The position numbers and the translations under genes are program-made. A stretch of DNA of 64,000 bases, from NCBI RefSeq assembly GCF_017348915.1, contig NZ_CP071383.1, positions 186,001 to 250,000 on the forward strand, read 5' to 3'. A model generated the notes under the pieces. It was not told the origin of the DNA. It ran no database searches and saw only the letters and a program-made list of their open reading frames with translations. Shown here piece by piece: positions 41,505 to 55,236 of this stretch. Numbering within the stretch: the stretch's first letter is position 1; every line of letters begins with the position of its first letter. This DNA is from Leclercia pneumoniae (GTDB lineage Bacteria > Pseudomonadota > Gammaproteobacteria > Enterobacterales > Enterobacteriaceae).

Positions 41505-42434
41505 ATGCCAATTCGGGTGCAGGACGAGCTACCAGCCGTCAATTTCTTGCGTGATGAGAACGTCTTTGTAATGACGGCTTCACGTGCTACAGGTCAGGAA
41601 ATTCGTCCTCTGAAGGTTCTTATCCTCAACCTGATGCCGAAAAAGATCGAGACTGAAAATCAGTTTCTTCGCCTGCTCTCCAACTCGCCGCTGCAGGTCG
41701 ATATCCAGTTGCTTCGTATCGATGCGCGAGAGTCTCGCAATACACCATCAGAACACCTCAATAACTTTTATTGTAATTTCGACGATATCCGCAACGATAA
41801 CTTCGATGGCCTGATTGTCACGGGAGCCCCGCTCGGCCTGGTGGAATTTAATGACGTTGCGTACTGGCCGCAGATCAAGCAAGTGCTTGAATGGGCAAAG
41901 GATCATGTCACTTCAACGCTTTTTGTCTGTTGGGCAGTACAAGCCGCGCTGAATATTCTCTACGGTATACCGAAGCAAACCCGTAGCGAAAAGCTGTCTG
42001 GCGTTTATGAACACCATATTCTTCATCCCCACGCACTACTGACGCGCGGGTTCGATGACACCTTCCTGGCGCCCCATTCCCGTTATGCCGATTTCCCGGC
42101 GGCGCTCATTCGTGATTACACGGATCTCGACATCCTGGCAGAAACTGAAGACGGTGATGCCTATCTGTTTGCCAGTAAAGACAAGCGAATCGCGTTTGTG
42201 ACCGGCCATCCGGAGTATGATCCCGATACGCTGGCGGGCGAATATTTCCGCGACGTGGAAGCCGGTTTGTCGCCTGAGTTGCCGTACAACTATTTTCCAA
42301 AAAATGATCCACAGAACACGCCGAGAGCATCCTGGCGCAGCCACGGGAATTTGCTGTTTACCAACTGGCTCAACTATTACGTCTACCAGATCACGCCATA
42401 CGATCTGCGCCACATGAATCCAACGCTGGAGTAA
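41505..42434 (+). CDS. metA: homoserine O-succinyltransferase MetA
   Basis: First committed step of methionine synthesis: transfers succinyl from succinyl-CoA to homoserine. It has 309 residues. The acyl-enzyme cysteine is C142 in [11 protein letters not shown], and the His/Glu pair is in TGHPEYD. E. coli MetA is thermally unstable and a proteolysis target. yjaA and yjaB, which separate it from rrnE in E. coli, are absent. Confidence 0.97.
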   Translation: MPIRVQDELPAVNFLRDENVFVMTASRATGQEIRPLKVLILNLMPKKIETENQFLRLLSNSPLQVDIQLLRIDARESRNTPSEHLNNFYCNFDDIRNDNFDGLIVTGAPLGLVEFNDVAYWPQIKQVLEWAKDHVTSTLFVCWAVQAALNILYGIPKQTRSEKLSGVYEHHILHPHALLTRGFDDTFLAPHSRYADFPAALIRDYTDLDILAETEDGDAYLFASKDKRIAFVTGHPEYDPDTLAGEYFRDVEAGLSPELPYNYFPKNDPQNTPRASWRSHGNLLFTNWLNYYVYQITPYDLRHMNPTLE

Positions 42435-42581
42435 TCTCCTGCCCGAAACGATCCTAAAGCGTTTCAGCACTCTTTCTCAGGCACCTTCGGGTGCCTTTTT
42501 TATTTCCGAAATACCGCTCACCTTCAGATATTTTTTAAAAAACATTCTAATCAAAGGCTTAAAGGCTGTTTTAAATTAAAA

Positions 42582-42596
42582 TGGAAATTATTTTTG
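42582..42596 (+). promoter_or_regulatory. IclR operator upstream of aceB
   Basis: TGGAAATTATTTTTG is a good match to the IclR palindrome (TGGAAATNATTTCCA) and lies in the same place as IclR box II of E. coli aceB. A TATAGA -10-like box follows at 42611-42616. Confidence 0.8.
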
Positions 42597-42704
42597 ATTT
42601 TAAGAAAATTATAGATAGTCTTATCTTTGCTGAGCGAAAACCGAACAACGATCTTTCGCGCGCATTGGGAAACTGTTTTTGGATCTTTGAAGAGGAGCAA
42701 CACA

Positions 42705-44306
42705 ATGACTCAACAGGCAACCACAGACGCTGAACTGGCGTTTACTCAGCCGTATAGCGAGCGGGAGCAACAAATTTTGACGCCAGAGGCGGTCGAGTTC
42801 CTGACTGAGCTGGTGACGCGCTTTACGCCAAAGCGCAACAAACTGCTAGCTGCGCGCATCCAGCAGCAGCAAGAAATTGATAATGGCAGGTTGCCTGACT
42901 TTATTTCGGAAACAGCTTCCATTCGTGAAAGTGACTGGCAAATTCGCGGTATTCCTGCTGATTTGCAGGATCGTCGTGTAGAGATCACCGGCCCGGTTGA
43001 ACGTAAAATGGTGATCAACGCCATGAACGCTAACGTCAAAGTCTTTATGGCAGATTTTGAAGACTCACTGGCACCGGACTGGCGTAAAGTAATCGAGGGA
43101 CAGATCAATCTGCGCGATGCCGTAAACGGCACCATCAGTTATACCAACGAAGCGGGGAAAATTTACCAGCTCAAGCCTAACCCGGCAGTATTGATCTGCC
43201 GCGTTCGCGGCCTGCATCTGCCGGAAAAACATGTCACCTGGCGCGGGGAAGCGATTCCGGGCAGCCTGTTTGATTTCGCACTCTACTTTTTCCATAACCA
43301 CAAAAGCCTGCTGGCCAAAGGTAGCGGCCCTTACTTCTATCTGCCAAAAACTCAGTCATGGCAAGAAGCTGCCTGGTGGAGCGAAGTCTTCAGTTATGCC
43401 GAGGATCGCGTCAATTTGCCGCGCGGCACCATTAAAGCCACGCTGCTTATTGAGACGCTGCCGGCCGTCTTCCAGATGGATGAAATCCTTCACGCCCTGC
43501 GCGACCACATCGTCGGGCTGAACTGTGGACGCTGGGATTACATCTTTAGCTATATCAAAACCCTGAAAAACTACCCCGACCGCGTCTTACCGGATCGTCA
43601 GGTAGTAACCATGGATAAAGCGTTCCTCAGTGCCTATTCACGCCTGCTGATCAAAACCTGTCACAGACGCGGCGCGTTTGCCATGGGCGGGATGGCGGCC
43701 TTTATTCCGAGCAAAGATGCCGAACGTAACAACCAGGTGCTGACCAAAGTGAAGGCAGATAAAGAGCTGGAAGCGCGTAACGGCCACGATGGCACCTGGG
43801 TGGCACACCCGGGCCTGGCTGACACCGCGATGGAGGTCTTCAGTCGCATCCTCGGAGAGAACCCAAACCAGCTGCATGTCACCCGCGCCGATGACGCGCC
43901 AGTCAGCGCCAGCCAATTGCTGGAGCCGAGTGACGGCGAGCGTACGGAAGAGGGGATGCGTGCCAACATCCGAGTTGCCGTGCAGTACATCGAAGCCTGG
44001 ATCTCCGGCAATGGCTGCGTGCCCATCTACGGTCTGATGGAAGATGCGGCCACGGCGGAAATATCGCGCACGTCCATCTGGCAGTGGATTCATCATCAAA
44101 AAACACTCAGCAACGGCAAGCCGGTAACCAAATCCCTGTTCCGTCAGATGCTGGCAGAAGAGATGCAAAACATTCAGGAAGAGCTGGGAGAACACCGTTT
44201 CAGCAGCGGACGTTTTTCCGACGCGGCCCGCCTGATGGAGCAAATCACGACATCAGATGACTTAATCGACTTCCTCACCTTGCCAGGCTATCGCCTGCTG
44301 GCGTAA
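42705..44306 (+). CDS. aceB: malate synthase A
   Basis: Condenses glyoxylate with acetyl-CoA to malate in the glyoxylate shunt. It has 533 residues from the ATG at 42705 (MTQQATTDAELAF), preceded by AGAGGAG; a longer frame from 42627 lies in the leader. Signature segments such as NCGRWDYIFSYIKTL and NGHDGTWVAHPGL are present. First gene of aceBAK, repressed by IclR. Confidence 0.97.
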   Translation: MTQQATTDAELAFTQPYSEREQQILTPEAVEFLTELVTRFTPKRNKLLAARIQQQQEIDNGRLPDFISETASIRESDWQIRGIPADLQDRRVEITGPVERKMVINAMNANVKVFMADFEDSLAPDWRKVIEGQINLRDAVNGTISYTNEAGKIYQLKPNPAVLICRVRGLHLPEKHVTWRGEAIPGSLFDFALYFFHNHKSLLAKGSGPYFYLPKTQSWQEAAWWSEVFSYAEDRVNLPRGTIKATLLIETLPAVFQMDEILHALRDHIVGLNCGRWDYIFSYIKTLKNYPDRVLPDRQVVTMDKAFLSAYSRLLIKTCHRRGAFAMGGMAAFIPSKDAERNNQVLTKVKADKELEARNGHDGTWVAHPGLADTAMEVFSRILGENPNQLHVTRADDAPVSASQLLEPSDGERTEEGMRANIRVAVQYIEAWISGNGCVPIYGLMEDAATAEISRTSIWQWIHHQKTLSNGKPVTKSLFRQMLAEEMQNIQEELGEHRFSSGRFSDAARLMEQITTSDDLIDFLTLPGYRLLA

Positions 44307-44336
44307 AGGCCCGGGCTGTATTGTTCGCCATTTTGG

Positions 44337-44403
44337 CGCGGGGCAGTGCTCAAAACCCCCTCGTACTATAAGTACGCGCCGGTTTCTGCGCTGCTCCCGT
44401 GGT
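44337..44403. repeat. long imperfect palindrome between aceB and aceA
   Basis: The 156-base gap contains nested inverted segments: CGGGGCAG with CTGCTCCCG, AAAACC with GGTTTC, and CGTACT with AGTACG around an ATA centre. The whole can form one hairpin of about 65 bases. It looks like a mobile intergenic repeat and could modulate aceA relative to aceB. Confidence 0.65.
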
Positions 44404-44462
44404 CAAACTGTCTTCACTGATAACGCCTGGGAAGCCAGGAATATAATATGGAGCATCTGCAC

Positions 44463-45767
44463 ATGAAAACCCGTACCCAACAAATCGAAGAATTACAAAA
44501 AGAGTGGACCCAACCGCGCTGGGAAGGCATCTGCCGCCCGTACAGCGCAGAGGAAGTGGTGAAATTACGTGGCTCGGTCAACCCGGAGTGCACGCTTGCA
44601 CAGCATGGCGCGGCGAAAATGTGGAAGCTGCTGCACGGGGGCGCCAAAAAAGGTTATATCAATAGCCTCGGCGCGTTAACCGGCGGCCAGGCGCTGCAGC
44701 AGGCAAAGGCCGGAATTGAGGCGGTCTATCTCTCCGGCTGGCAGGTGGCAGCAGATGCTAACCTGGCCTCAAGCATGTATCCGGATCAATCGCTCTACCC
44801 GGTGAACTCTGTCCCTTCGGTGGTGGATCGGATCAACAATAGCTTCCGTCGGGCGGATCAGATCCAGTGGGCGGCCGGGATCGAGCCCAACGATCCCCGT
44901 TTTGTAGATTACTTCCTGCCGATCGTTGCCGATGCGGAAGCCGGGTTTGGTGGTGTACTTAACGCCTTCGAATTGATGAAATCGATGATTGAAGCCGGTG
45001 CAGCGGCCGTTCACTTTGAAGATCAGCTCGCCTCGGTGAAGAAGTGTGGCCATATGGGGGGCAAGGTACTGGTTCCCACGCAGGAAGCCATTCAGAAATT
45101 GGTTGCGGCTCGTCTGGCAGCGGACGTGCTGGGCGTACCAACGCTGGTCATCGCCCGAACTGACGCAGATGCGGCAGATCTGATCACCTCGGATTGCGAC
45201 CCCTACGACAGCGAATTTATCACCGGCGAGCGCACCCGCGAGGGGTTCTACCGCACCCATGCCGGCATTGAGCAGGCTATTAGCCGTGGTCTGGCCTACG
45301 CCCCCTATGCTGACCTGGTGTGGTGCGAAACCTCCACGCCAGACCTGGCGCTGGCGAAACGCTTTGCCGACGCCATCCACGCGAAGTACCCGGGCAAACT
45401 GCTGGCCTATAACTGCTCCCCGTCCTTTAACTGGCAGAAAAATCTCGACGATAAAACCATCGCCAGCTTCCAGCAGCGGCTCTCTGATATGGGCTACAAA
45501 TACCAGTTCATCACCCTGGCGGGTATCCATAGCATGTGGTTCAACATGTTCGACCTGGCGCATGCTTACGCACAGGGAGAGGGCATGAAGCACTATGTTG
45601 AAAAAGTGCAGCAGCCTGAATTTGCAGCGGGTAAAGAGGGTTACACCTTCGTTTCACATCAACAGGAGGTGGGAACAGGCTACTTCGATAACGTCACCAC
45701 CATCATCCAGGGTGGAACCTCCTCCGTGACCGCGTTAACGGGGTCAACCGAAGAAGCCCAGTTCTGA
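44463..45767 (+). CDS. aceA: isocitrate lyase
   Basis: Cleaves isocitrate into glyoxylate and succinate. It has 434 residues from the ATG at 44463 ([12 protein letters not shown]), with GGAGC upstream; the ATG at 44448 lies within that ribosome binding site. The catalytic cysteine is C195 in KKCGHMGGK. Second gene of aceBAK. Confidence 0.97.
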   Translation: MKTRTQQIEELQKEWTQPRWEGICRPYSAEEVVKLRGSVNPECTLAQHGAAKMWKLLHGGAKKGYINSLGALTGGQALQQAKAGIEAVYLSGWQVAADANLASSMYPDQSLYPVNSVPSVVDRINNSFRRADQIQWAAGIEPNDPRFVDYFLPIVADAEAGFGGVLNAFELMKSMIEAGAAAVHFEDQLASVKKCGHMGGKVLVPTQEAIQKLVAARLAADVLGVPTLVIARTDADAADLITSDCDPYDSEFITGERTREGFYRTHAGIEQAISRGLAYAPYADLVWCETSTPDLALAKRFADAIHAKYPGKLLAYNCSPSFNWQKNLDDKTIASFQQRLSDMGYKYQFITLAGIHSMWFNMFDLAHAYAQGEGMKHYVEKVQQPEFAAGKEGYTFVSHQQEVGTGYFDNVTTIIQGGTSSVTALTGSTEEAQF

Positions 45768-45773
45768 TATTTT

Positions 45774-45809
45774 CCCCTCACCCTCTCTCCATGAGAAGAA
45801 GGTGAGGGG
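45774..45809. repeat. GGGTGAGGG-type repeat between aceA and aceK
   Basis: CCCCTCACC ... GGTGAGGGG dyad with an inner CTCTC / GAGAAG stem. It is a diverged member of the family also seen at 69-146 and 32816-32858. Its position before aceK is notable because aceK is expressed far below aceBA in E. coli. Confidence 0.75.
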
Positions 45810-45823
45810 CACTGGAGAACGTT

Positions 45824-47581
45824 ATGTCGCGTGGCCTGGAATTACTGATTGCACAAACCATTCTGCAGGGCTTCGACGCCCAGTACGGCCGTTTTCTGGA
45901 AGTGACCGCCGGTGCCCAGCAGCGCTTTGAAAATGCCGACTGGCATGCCGTGCAACAGGCCATGAAGCAGCGCATCCACCTTTACGATCATCACGTCGGC
46001 CTGGTAGTGGAGCAGTTGCACTGTATTACCGAGGGCAAAAGCACCGATGAGGCCTTCCTGCTATGCGTAAAGGCGCACTATACCCAGCTATTGCCGGATT
46101 ACCCGCGCTTCGAGATTGCGGAGAGCTTTTTCAACTCCGTCTATTGCCGGTTATTTGACCACCGCTCGTTATCGCCTGAGCGGTTATTTATTTTCAGCTC
46201 TCAGCCAGAGCGCCGATTTCGCACCATCCCGCGCCCGCTGGCGAAAGATTTTTTGCCTGATAATGGCTGGGAAGCGCTGCTCCACCGGGTATTAAGTGAT
46301 TTGCCACTGCGTTTACCCTGGCAGGATAAATCGCGCGATATCGGGTTTATCCATGCGCATCTGCGTGAATCATTCGGCGACGCGATACTCAGGCAGAGCC
46401 ATTTACAGGTGGCGAACGAACTCTTTTATCGCAATAAGGCCGCCTGGCTGGTGGGGAAGCTGGTCATGCCCTCCGCCACGGTCCCGTTGCTGTTGCCCAT
46501 TCATCGTAGCGATGCGGGCGAGCTGTTTATCGATACCTGCCTGACCACCCATGCCGAAGCCAGCATCGTGTTTGGCTTCGCCCGCTCCTATTTCATGGTG
46601 TACGCACCGTTGCCTGCGGCCCTGGTAGAGTGGCTGCGCGAGCTCCTGCCGGGAAAAACCACGGCCGAGCTGTATATGGCGATTGGCTGTCAGAAGCACG
46701 GCAAAACGGAAAGCTACCGCGAGTATGTACAGTACGTCAGCCGCGCGGATGAGCGATTTATTGAGGCGCCCGGGATTCGTGGCATGGTGATGCTGGTCTT
46801 TACCCTGCCGGGATTTGATCGGGTTTTTAAAGTCATTAAAGATCAGTTCGCGCCGCAAAAGGAGATGACCGCTGCGCATGTCCGCGCCTGCTATCAGCTG
46901 GTTAAAGAGCATGACCGCGTGGGGCGGATGGCCGATACCCAGGAGTTTGAAAATTTTGTTCTGGATAAGCGGCAGATAGACCCGGCTCTGATGGCGCTTC
47001 TGTTGCAGGAGGCCTCAGGCAAAATCACCGATCTTGGCGATCAGATTGCCATCAGCCATCTTTATATTGAGCGGCGTATGGTGCCGCTCAATATCTGGCT
47101 GGAGCAGGTTGAAGGGCAGGCGCTGCGCGATGCCATTGAAGAGTACGGTAATGCCATTCGGCAGCTGGCGGCAGCCAATATCTTCCCTGGAGACATGCTC
47201 TTCAAAAACTTCGGCGTCACCCGACACGGAAGGGTGGTGTTCTACGATTACGATGAAATTTGCTACATGACGGAGGTGAATTTCCGCGATATCCCGCCGC
47301 CGCGCTATCCCGAAGATGAGCTGGCCAGTGAACCCTGGTATAGCGTCTCGCCGGGGGATGTTTTCCCGGAGGAGTTTCGTCACTGGTTATGCGCTGACCC
47401 GCGCATCGGGCCGCTATTTGAAGAGATGCACGCCGACCTGTTCCGCGCCGATTACTGGCGCGGTTTGCAGTCACGCATTAAACAGGGGCATGTCGAGGAT
47501 GTTTACGCCTACCGCCGCCGCCAACGGTTTTGTATTCGTTACGGCGTTTCGGCGGTCTCGACGACGGTGAACTCTTCATAA
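45824..47581 (+). CDS. aceK: isocitrate dehydrogenase kinase/phosphatase AceK
   Basis: Phosphorylates and dephosphorylates isocitrate dehydrogenase, dividing isocitrate between the TCA cycle and the glyoxylate shunt. It has 585 residues, with the protein-kinase-like C-terminal half ([21 protein letters not shown]). The last residues ([12 protein letters not shown]) differ from the short E. coli end because the reading frame runs 43 bases into the convergent ASCH gene. Confidence 0.97.
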   Translation: MSRGLELLIAQTILQGFDAQYGRFLEVTAGAQQRFENADWHAVQQAMKQRIHLYDHHVGLVVEQLHCITEGKSTDEAFLLCVKAHYTQLLPDYPRFEIAESFFNSVYCRLFDHRSLSPERLFIFSSQPERRFRTIPRPLAKDFLPDNGWEALLHRVLSDLPLRLPWQDKSRDIGFIHAHLRESFGDAILRQSHLQVANELFYRNKAAWLVGKLVMPSATVPLLLPIHRSDAGELFIDTCLTTHAEASIVFGFARSYFMVYAPLPAALVEWLRELLPGKTTAELYMAIGCQKHGKTESYREYVQYVSRADERFIEAPGIRGMVMLVFTLPGFDRVFKVIKDQFAPQKEMTAAHVRACYQLVKEHDRVGRMADTQEFENFVLDKRQIDPALMALLLQEASGKITDLGDQIAISHLYIERRMVPLNIWLEQVEGQALRDAIEEYGNAIRQLAAANIFPGDMLFKNFGVTRHGRVVFYDYDEICYMTEVNFRDIPPPRYPEDELASEPWYSVSPGDVFPEEFRHWLCADPRIGPLFEEMHADLFRADYWRGLQSRIKQGHVEDVYAYRRRQRFCIRYGVSAVSTTVNSS

Positions 47582-47961
47582 ACCAGCTCCATCTCCGGCG
47601 ACCAGCTGCCTTCGCGCTCGAAGAAGGCCTGGTGGGCCGATTGCCAGTAAGCCAGACTGAGATCGCCTTCGCCTTCCAGGGCCGCCAGTTCAGGGCTCAT
47701 TTCGTTAAAGCGTATGATTCGAAGCGCCATGGTGCGAATGACGCAGACGGCATCGCCTTTACCGTTGAGTACAATATGCATGGCGCCGGGCGTGACGGGT
47801 GGCAGCTCTTGCTGATAACTGGCTAACGAGCCGCAGGTGCCGCGCTTCTTCCCGGCGACTACCAGGGCGGCCAGCTCATCGGCCATTTCGGGTGAATCGC
47901 CGAACGACCAGCAAAAAGCCTGAGGATATTTATCCTGCCAGTACGCTTTTAAATTGCTCAT
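47539..47961 (-). CDS. ASCH domain-containing protein
   Basis: A 140-residue soluble protein of the ASCH fold (PUA-like RNA- or nucleotide-binding superfamily). The segment [16 protein letters not shown] and the later [16 protein letters not shown] are typical of the family. Some ASCH proteins cleave RNA or hydrolyse acetylcytidine; no specific activity can be assigned. It abuts iclR (stop and start touch) and overlaps the aceK 3' end by 43 bases. E. coli has arpA in this position. Confidence 0.85.
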   Translation of the reverse strand: MSNLKAYWQDKYPQAFCWSFGDSPEMADELAALVVAGKKRGTCGSLASYQQELPPVTPGAMHIVLNGKGDAVCVIRTMALRIIRFNEMSPELAALEGEGDLSLAYWQSAHQAFFEREGSWSPEMELVYEEFTVVETAETP

Positions 47962-48786
47962 TCAGCGCACCCCTCCATAGGCCAGCGTCACCTCTTTCGC
48001 GGCTTTGATGACCAGCGCCCCCAGCTCGGTCACCCGATCGTCGGTCATGCGCGAAATGGGGCCGGAGATAGAGATGGCCGCAAACGGCTCGCGGTGCCCG
48101 TCAAAAATACAGGCCGCCAGACAGCGCAGACCCAGCGCATGCTCTTCGTCATCAAAGGAGTAACCGCGCTTGCGGGTCAGGGCCAGGTCCTCTTTCAGGT
48201 GCACGGGAGAGACCAGCGTGGCATGGGTATAAGCGTGCAGCCCTTTGCGGTGCAACAGCCCCGTCACCTGCTCTTCGCTCAACTGAGAAAGAAACGCCTT
48301 CCCTGCACCCGAGGCGTGCATCGGCAGTTTACCGCCAATGGGGGCTGACATACGCATCAGCTGTGTACACTGCACCTGGTCGATAATAATCGCCTGATGA
48401 TCGCTCTGGTCCAGCACCGCCAGGTTCACCGTCTCGCCAGACTCTTCCATCAGTTTACGCAGGATAGGGTGGACGATGGCCAGCAGATTGCGCGTCTGCA
48501 AAAAGCTGCTGCCCACGATAAACGCGTGCGCGCCCACTGCCCAGTGGCCCAGCTCACCGACCTGACGCACAAAGCCCAACTGCTGCATGGTGGTGAGCAG
48601 GCGGTGCGTCGTAGAGTTCGGCAGGCCAGCCTGCTGTGCCAGCTCGGTCAGCGCGACGCTACTGTGTGATTCGGCAATCCACTCCAGCAGTTTTAACCCA
48701 CGGGTCAATGACTGAACTTGCCCACTTTGCGGTGCGGCGTTGGCAGCAGGTTTTCTGCCGCGTTTGGCGGGAACGGTAGCGACCAT
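47962..48786 (-). CDS. iclR: glyoxylate operon repressor IclR
   Basis: Represses aceBAK and itself; glyoxylate and pyruvate modulate its oligomerisation. It has 274 residues from the ATG at 48784-48786 (MVATVPAKRGRKPAAN), preceded by AAAGGAG. An upstream ATG would add 23 residues. An N-terminal winged helix-turn-helix (ALTELAQQAGLPNSTTHRLL) is followed by the effector domain. Confidence 0.96.
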   Translation of the reverse strand: MVATVPAKRGRKPAANAAPQSGQVQSLTRGLKLLEWIAESHSSVALTELAQQAGLPNSTTHRLLTTMQQLGFVRQVGELGHWAVGAHAFIVGSSFLQTRNLLAIVHPILRKLMEESGETVNLAVLDQSDHQAIIIDQVQCTQLMRMSAPIGGKLPMHASGAGKAFLSQLSEEQVTGLLHRKGLHAYTHATLVSPVHLKEDLALTRKRGYSFDDEEHALGLRCLAACIFDGHREPFAAISISGPISRMTDDRVTELGALVIKAAKEVTLAYGGVR

Positions 48787-48809
48787 GATGGGCTCCTTTT
48801 TCTGTATCG

Positions 48810-48824
48810 TGGAAATCATTTTCG
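48810..48824 (-). promoter_or_regulatory. IclR autoregulatory operator
   Basis: TGGAAATCATTTTCG (plus-strand reading) matches the IclR palindrome and lies 24 bases upstream of iclR. It supports autorepression as in E. coli. Confidence 0.8.
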
Positions 48825-48876
48825 TTTTATTTGCTGCTTTTGCAACCGCTTTCATTGCTGGTCGGAGGTGTGATGC

Positions 48877-48889
48877 TGAACTTGTCTCA
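48877..48889 (+). promoter_or_regulatory. candidate MetR box upstream of metH
   Basis: TGAACTTGTCTCA fits TGAANNTNNTTCA with one mismatch, about 90 bases before metH. MetR with homocysteine activates metH in E. coli. Confidence 0.5.
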
Positions 48890-48979
48890 TGTTACCGCTG
48901 TGTGACTTTTCCACCCTGCAAGATTATGCCAGTATGGAATGCAGCCTTATGGCCTTGTTGAGCGTAGTCGGGAGCGAGT

Positions 48980-52663
<3,684 letters not shown>

Positions 52664-52756
52664 CCTGCCCGCTCGCAGCAGGGCTGCCTCACTCGGGACG
52701 CCCTGTGCCTGATCTGACTGTGCCAGAACTCACGTCACCTTTCCTTACAACTAACA

Positions 52757-52784
52757 GGGCGCTCATCGGGCGCCCTTTCTCTTT
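52757..52784 (+). terminator. metH terminator
   Basis: AGGGCGC / GCGCCCT stem with a TCATCGG loop followed by a TTTCTCTTTCTT tract, about 95 bases after the metH stop. Confidence 0.75.
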
Positions 52785-52845
52785 CTTACATTTAAACCCT
52801 TATACTGGAGTAAGGATGAATTAACGATAAGGAGAAACCACTTCC

Positions 52846-54477
52846 GTGCTGACTCTGTTACACCTGCTCTCTGCAGTGGCGCTGCTGGTATGGGGTACCC
52901 ATATTGTCCGTACCGGTGTGATGCGCGTGTTCGGCGCACGTTTACGTACTGTTCTTAGCCGAAGCGTTGAGAAGAAGCCGCTCGCCTTTTGCGCGGGCAT
53001 TGGCGTGACTGCTTTGGTGCAAAGCAGTAATGCTACGACTATGCTGGTCACCTCCTTTGTGGCGCAGGACCTGGTGGCGTTGACTCCTGCGCTGGTGATC
53101 GTGCTCGGTGCCGATGTGGGTACCGCGCTAATGGCGCGTGTCCTGACATTCGATCTCTCCTGGCTCTCGCCGCTGCTGATTTTTATCGGCGTTATCTTCT
53201 TTCTGGGGCGTAAGCAGACCCGCGCCGGGCAGCTCGGGCGCGTGGGGATTGGCCTCGGTCTGATCCTGCTGGCGCTGGAGCTGATTGTGCAGGCCGTTAC
53301 GCCGATCACTCAGGCCAACGGTGTGCAGGTCATCTTTGCCTCCCTGACCGGCGATATCATGCTGGATGCGCTCATCGGCGCGGTCTTTGCCATTGTCAGC
53401 TACTCCAGCCTGGCGGCGGTGCTACTGACGGCGACGTTAACGGCCGCCGGTGCCATCTCTTTCCCGGTGGCGCTCTGTCTGGTGATTGGCGCTAACCTTG
53501 GCTCCGGCCTGCTGGCGATGCTCAACAACAGCGCCGCCAATGCCGCTGCCCGCCGCGTGGCGCTGGGCAGCCTGCTGTTTAAGCTGGTGGGCAGTTTGAT
53601 CATCCTGCCGTTTGTTCACCCGCTGGCAAACCTGATGGATAACCTGCCGCTGCCGAAGGCAGAACTGGTGATCTACTTCCACGTCTTCTACAACCTGGTG
53701 CGCTGCCTGGCGATGGTGCCTTTCGCCGGGCCGATGGCGCGCTTCTGCGAACGGATGATCCGCGACGAGCCCGAGCTGGATTCGCGCCTCAAACCCAAGC
53801 ACCTGGATACCTCCGCGCTGGATACGCCAGCGCTGGCGCTGGCCAATGCTGCCCGCGAGACGTTGCGGATGGGCGATGCCATGGAAACCATGCTCGATGG
53901 GCTGCAAAAAGTGATGCGTGGCGAACCGCGGGAAGAGAAAGCGCTGCGTAAACTCGCCGACGATATCAACGTGCTCTACACCGCTATTAAGCTCTATCTG
54001 GCTCGCATGCCGCAGGATGAACTGGCGGAAGAGGAGTCCCGCCGCTGGGCGGAGATTATCGAAATGTCGCTTAACCTTGAGCAGGCGTCCGATATTGTTG
54101 AACGCATGGGCAGTGAAATCGCCGACAAATCGCTGGCGGCCCGTCGCGCATTCTCCCTTGAAGGGTTACAAGAGCTGGAAGCGTTACACGAACAGCTGGT
54201 GAGTAACCTGAAGCTGGCCATGTCGGTCTTCTTCTCCGGAGATGTGCCCAGCGCCCGCCGCCTGCGCCGTAACAAGCACCGTTTCCGCATTCTTAACCGC
54301 CGTTATTCCCACGCTCACGTCGAGCGTCTGCATCAGCAGAACGTGCAAAGCATCGAAACCAGCTCCCTGCACCTGGGCCTGCTGGGGGATATGAAGCGTC
54401 TCAATTCGCTGTTCTGCGCGGTGGCGTATAGCGTGATGGAGCAGCCGGACGAAGATGATGAGCGGGATGAGTATTAA
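52846..54477 (+). CDS. yjbB: Na+/phosphate symporter family protein YjbB
   Basis: Inner-membrane protein of the PNaS family that in E. coli lowers phosphate by export. It has 543 residues and a GTG start with AAGGAG upstream. The N-terminal half has two inverted transport repeats, marked by GVTALVQSSNATTMLV and a weaker SYSSLAAVLLT copy. The C-terminal 200 residues form a cytoplasmic PhoU-like helical domain. Confidence 0.94.
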   Translation: MLTLLHLLSAVALLVWGTHIVRTGVMRVFGARLRTVLSRSVEKKPLAFCAGIGVTALVQSSNATTMLVTSFVAQDLVALTPALVIVLGADVGTALMARVLTFDLSWLSPLLIFIGVIFFLGRKQTRAGQLGRVGIGLGLILLALELIVQAVTPITQANGVQVIFASLTGDIMLDALIGAVFAIVSYSSLAAVLLTATLTAAGAISFPVALCLVIGANLGSGLLAMLNNSAANAAARRVALGSLLFKLVGSLIILPFVHPLANLMDNLPLPKAELVIYFHVFYNLVRCLAMVPFAGPMARFCERMIRDEPELDSRLKPKHLDTSALDTPALALANAARETLRMGDAMETMLDGLQKVMRGEPREEKALRKLADDINVLYTAIKLYLARMPQDELAEEESRRWAEIIEMSLNLEQASDIVERMGSEIADKSLAARRAFSLEGLQELEALHEQLVSNLKLAMSVFFSGDVPSARRLRRNKHRFRILNRRYSHAHVERLHQQNVQSIETSSLHLGLLGDMKRLNSLFCAVAYSVMEQPDEDDERDEY

Positions 54478-54629
54478 TCTCTGAAAGCGCCTCGTAAAAC
54501 CATGTTGCGAGGCGTGACACCTTTTAAAGCGCCATTTACGCTTAAAACCTTATGATTTTAAGGGAATAGAAAATGGTTGTTTATTACGCTACACTTCGCC
54601 AATTCATGCGCATTTCGATGGGGGTTCTC
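54478..54629. other. gap between yjbB and ccdA
   Basis: Contains a 7-bp stem CGCCTCG / CGAGGCG (54488-54514) that may end yjbB, then AT-rich DNA likely to hold the toxin-antitoxin promoter. pepE, which follows yjbB in E. coli, is absent. Confidence 0.4.
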
Positions 54630-54866
54630 ATGCGCACTACTTCTGGCAATAAAAAATCAGTTAATGTGTCTTTAGCACCAGAAATTCTTGAAGAGGCGCA
54701 ACGTCTTAATCTTAATCTCTCCGCTGTACTCACGGCTGCACTTCAGGAGCAGTTTCGTGTGCATCAGCGCGCCGCGTGGTTAGAAGAAAATAAAGCCTCT
54801 ATCGAGGCTATTAACCAGTGGGTAGAGGAAAACGGCTCCTTTAGTGACTTTCAGAGATCTTTCTGA
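54630..54866 (+). CDS. ccdA: CcdA-family antitoxin
   Basis: A 78-residue antitoxin. The N-terminal half (SVNVSLAPEILEEAQRLNLNLSAVL) fits a ribbon-helix-helix DNA-binding domain. The C-terminal half (WLEENKASIEAINQWVEENGSFSDFQRSF) matches the toxin-binding tail of CcdA. I chose the ATG at 54630; an in-frame ATG at 54606 would add eight residues. Its stop overlaps the ccdB start (TGATG), the standard coupled arrangement. The gene looks intact while the partner toxin is not. Confidence 0.9.
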   Translation: MRTTSGNKKSVNVSLAPEILEEAQRLNLNLSAVLTAALQEQFRVHQRAAWLEENKASIEAINQWVEENGSFSDFQRSF

Positions 54867-55182
54867 TGAAGCAATATTTTGCTTATGAGAATGAAGGTAG
54901 GGGTAAAACGGCATATCCCTGGCTAATCAATATGCAGCATCCCGTGGCCAATGTGATGAAGCACCTTCTGGTCGCCCCCCCGTTGAACTTAGCCATCTTC
55001 GAGGCGTTCAGCCACCTGCGAAAGTGTGCCCTGTCGTAGAGATAGCGGGTAAGCCCTGTGTGGTCATGATGCACATGATGGCAGGCATTTCACCAACAGA
55101 GTTGGGCAGGTGTGTCGCCGATCTTACGCAAAACCGGGCGTCATTGCGTGATGCGCTCGATTTTCTCATCAACGGTTACTAA
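54866..55182 (+). pseudogene. ccdB: CcdB-family toxin gene, frameshifted at a C7 tract
   Basis: The ATG overlaps the ccdA stop. The first 39 codons (MKQYFAYENEGRGKTAYPWL and onward) are in frame, then the frame is lost at seven C (54975-54981) and would stop at 55037-55039. Shifting at the C tract gives a further 66 codons ending at 55180-55182, including AKVCPVVEIAGKPCVVMMHM and the C-terminal RDALDFLINGY typical of CcdB gyrase toxins. With eight C (or five) the product would be 105 (or 104) residues, the normal length. It is probably inactive, unless the tract is variable or misread. Confidence 0.85.
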
Positions 55183-55236
55183 GCCTTTTTTGTCAGCCGC
55201 AAGGTAAGGTATATTTCGCCCTTCACAGGAGAAACT

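Noticed and set aside
41179..41571. Open frame spanning 5S rRNA, its terminator and the metA start
   Set aside because: It runs through a structural RNA and a strong terminator and overlaps metA in another frame.
54883..55074. 63-codon minus-strand open frame in the ccdB region
   Set aside because: It is a shadow of the frameshifted CcdB gene, whose plus-strand translation is clearly family-like.
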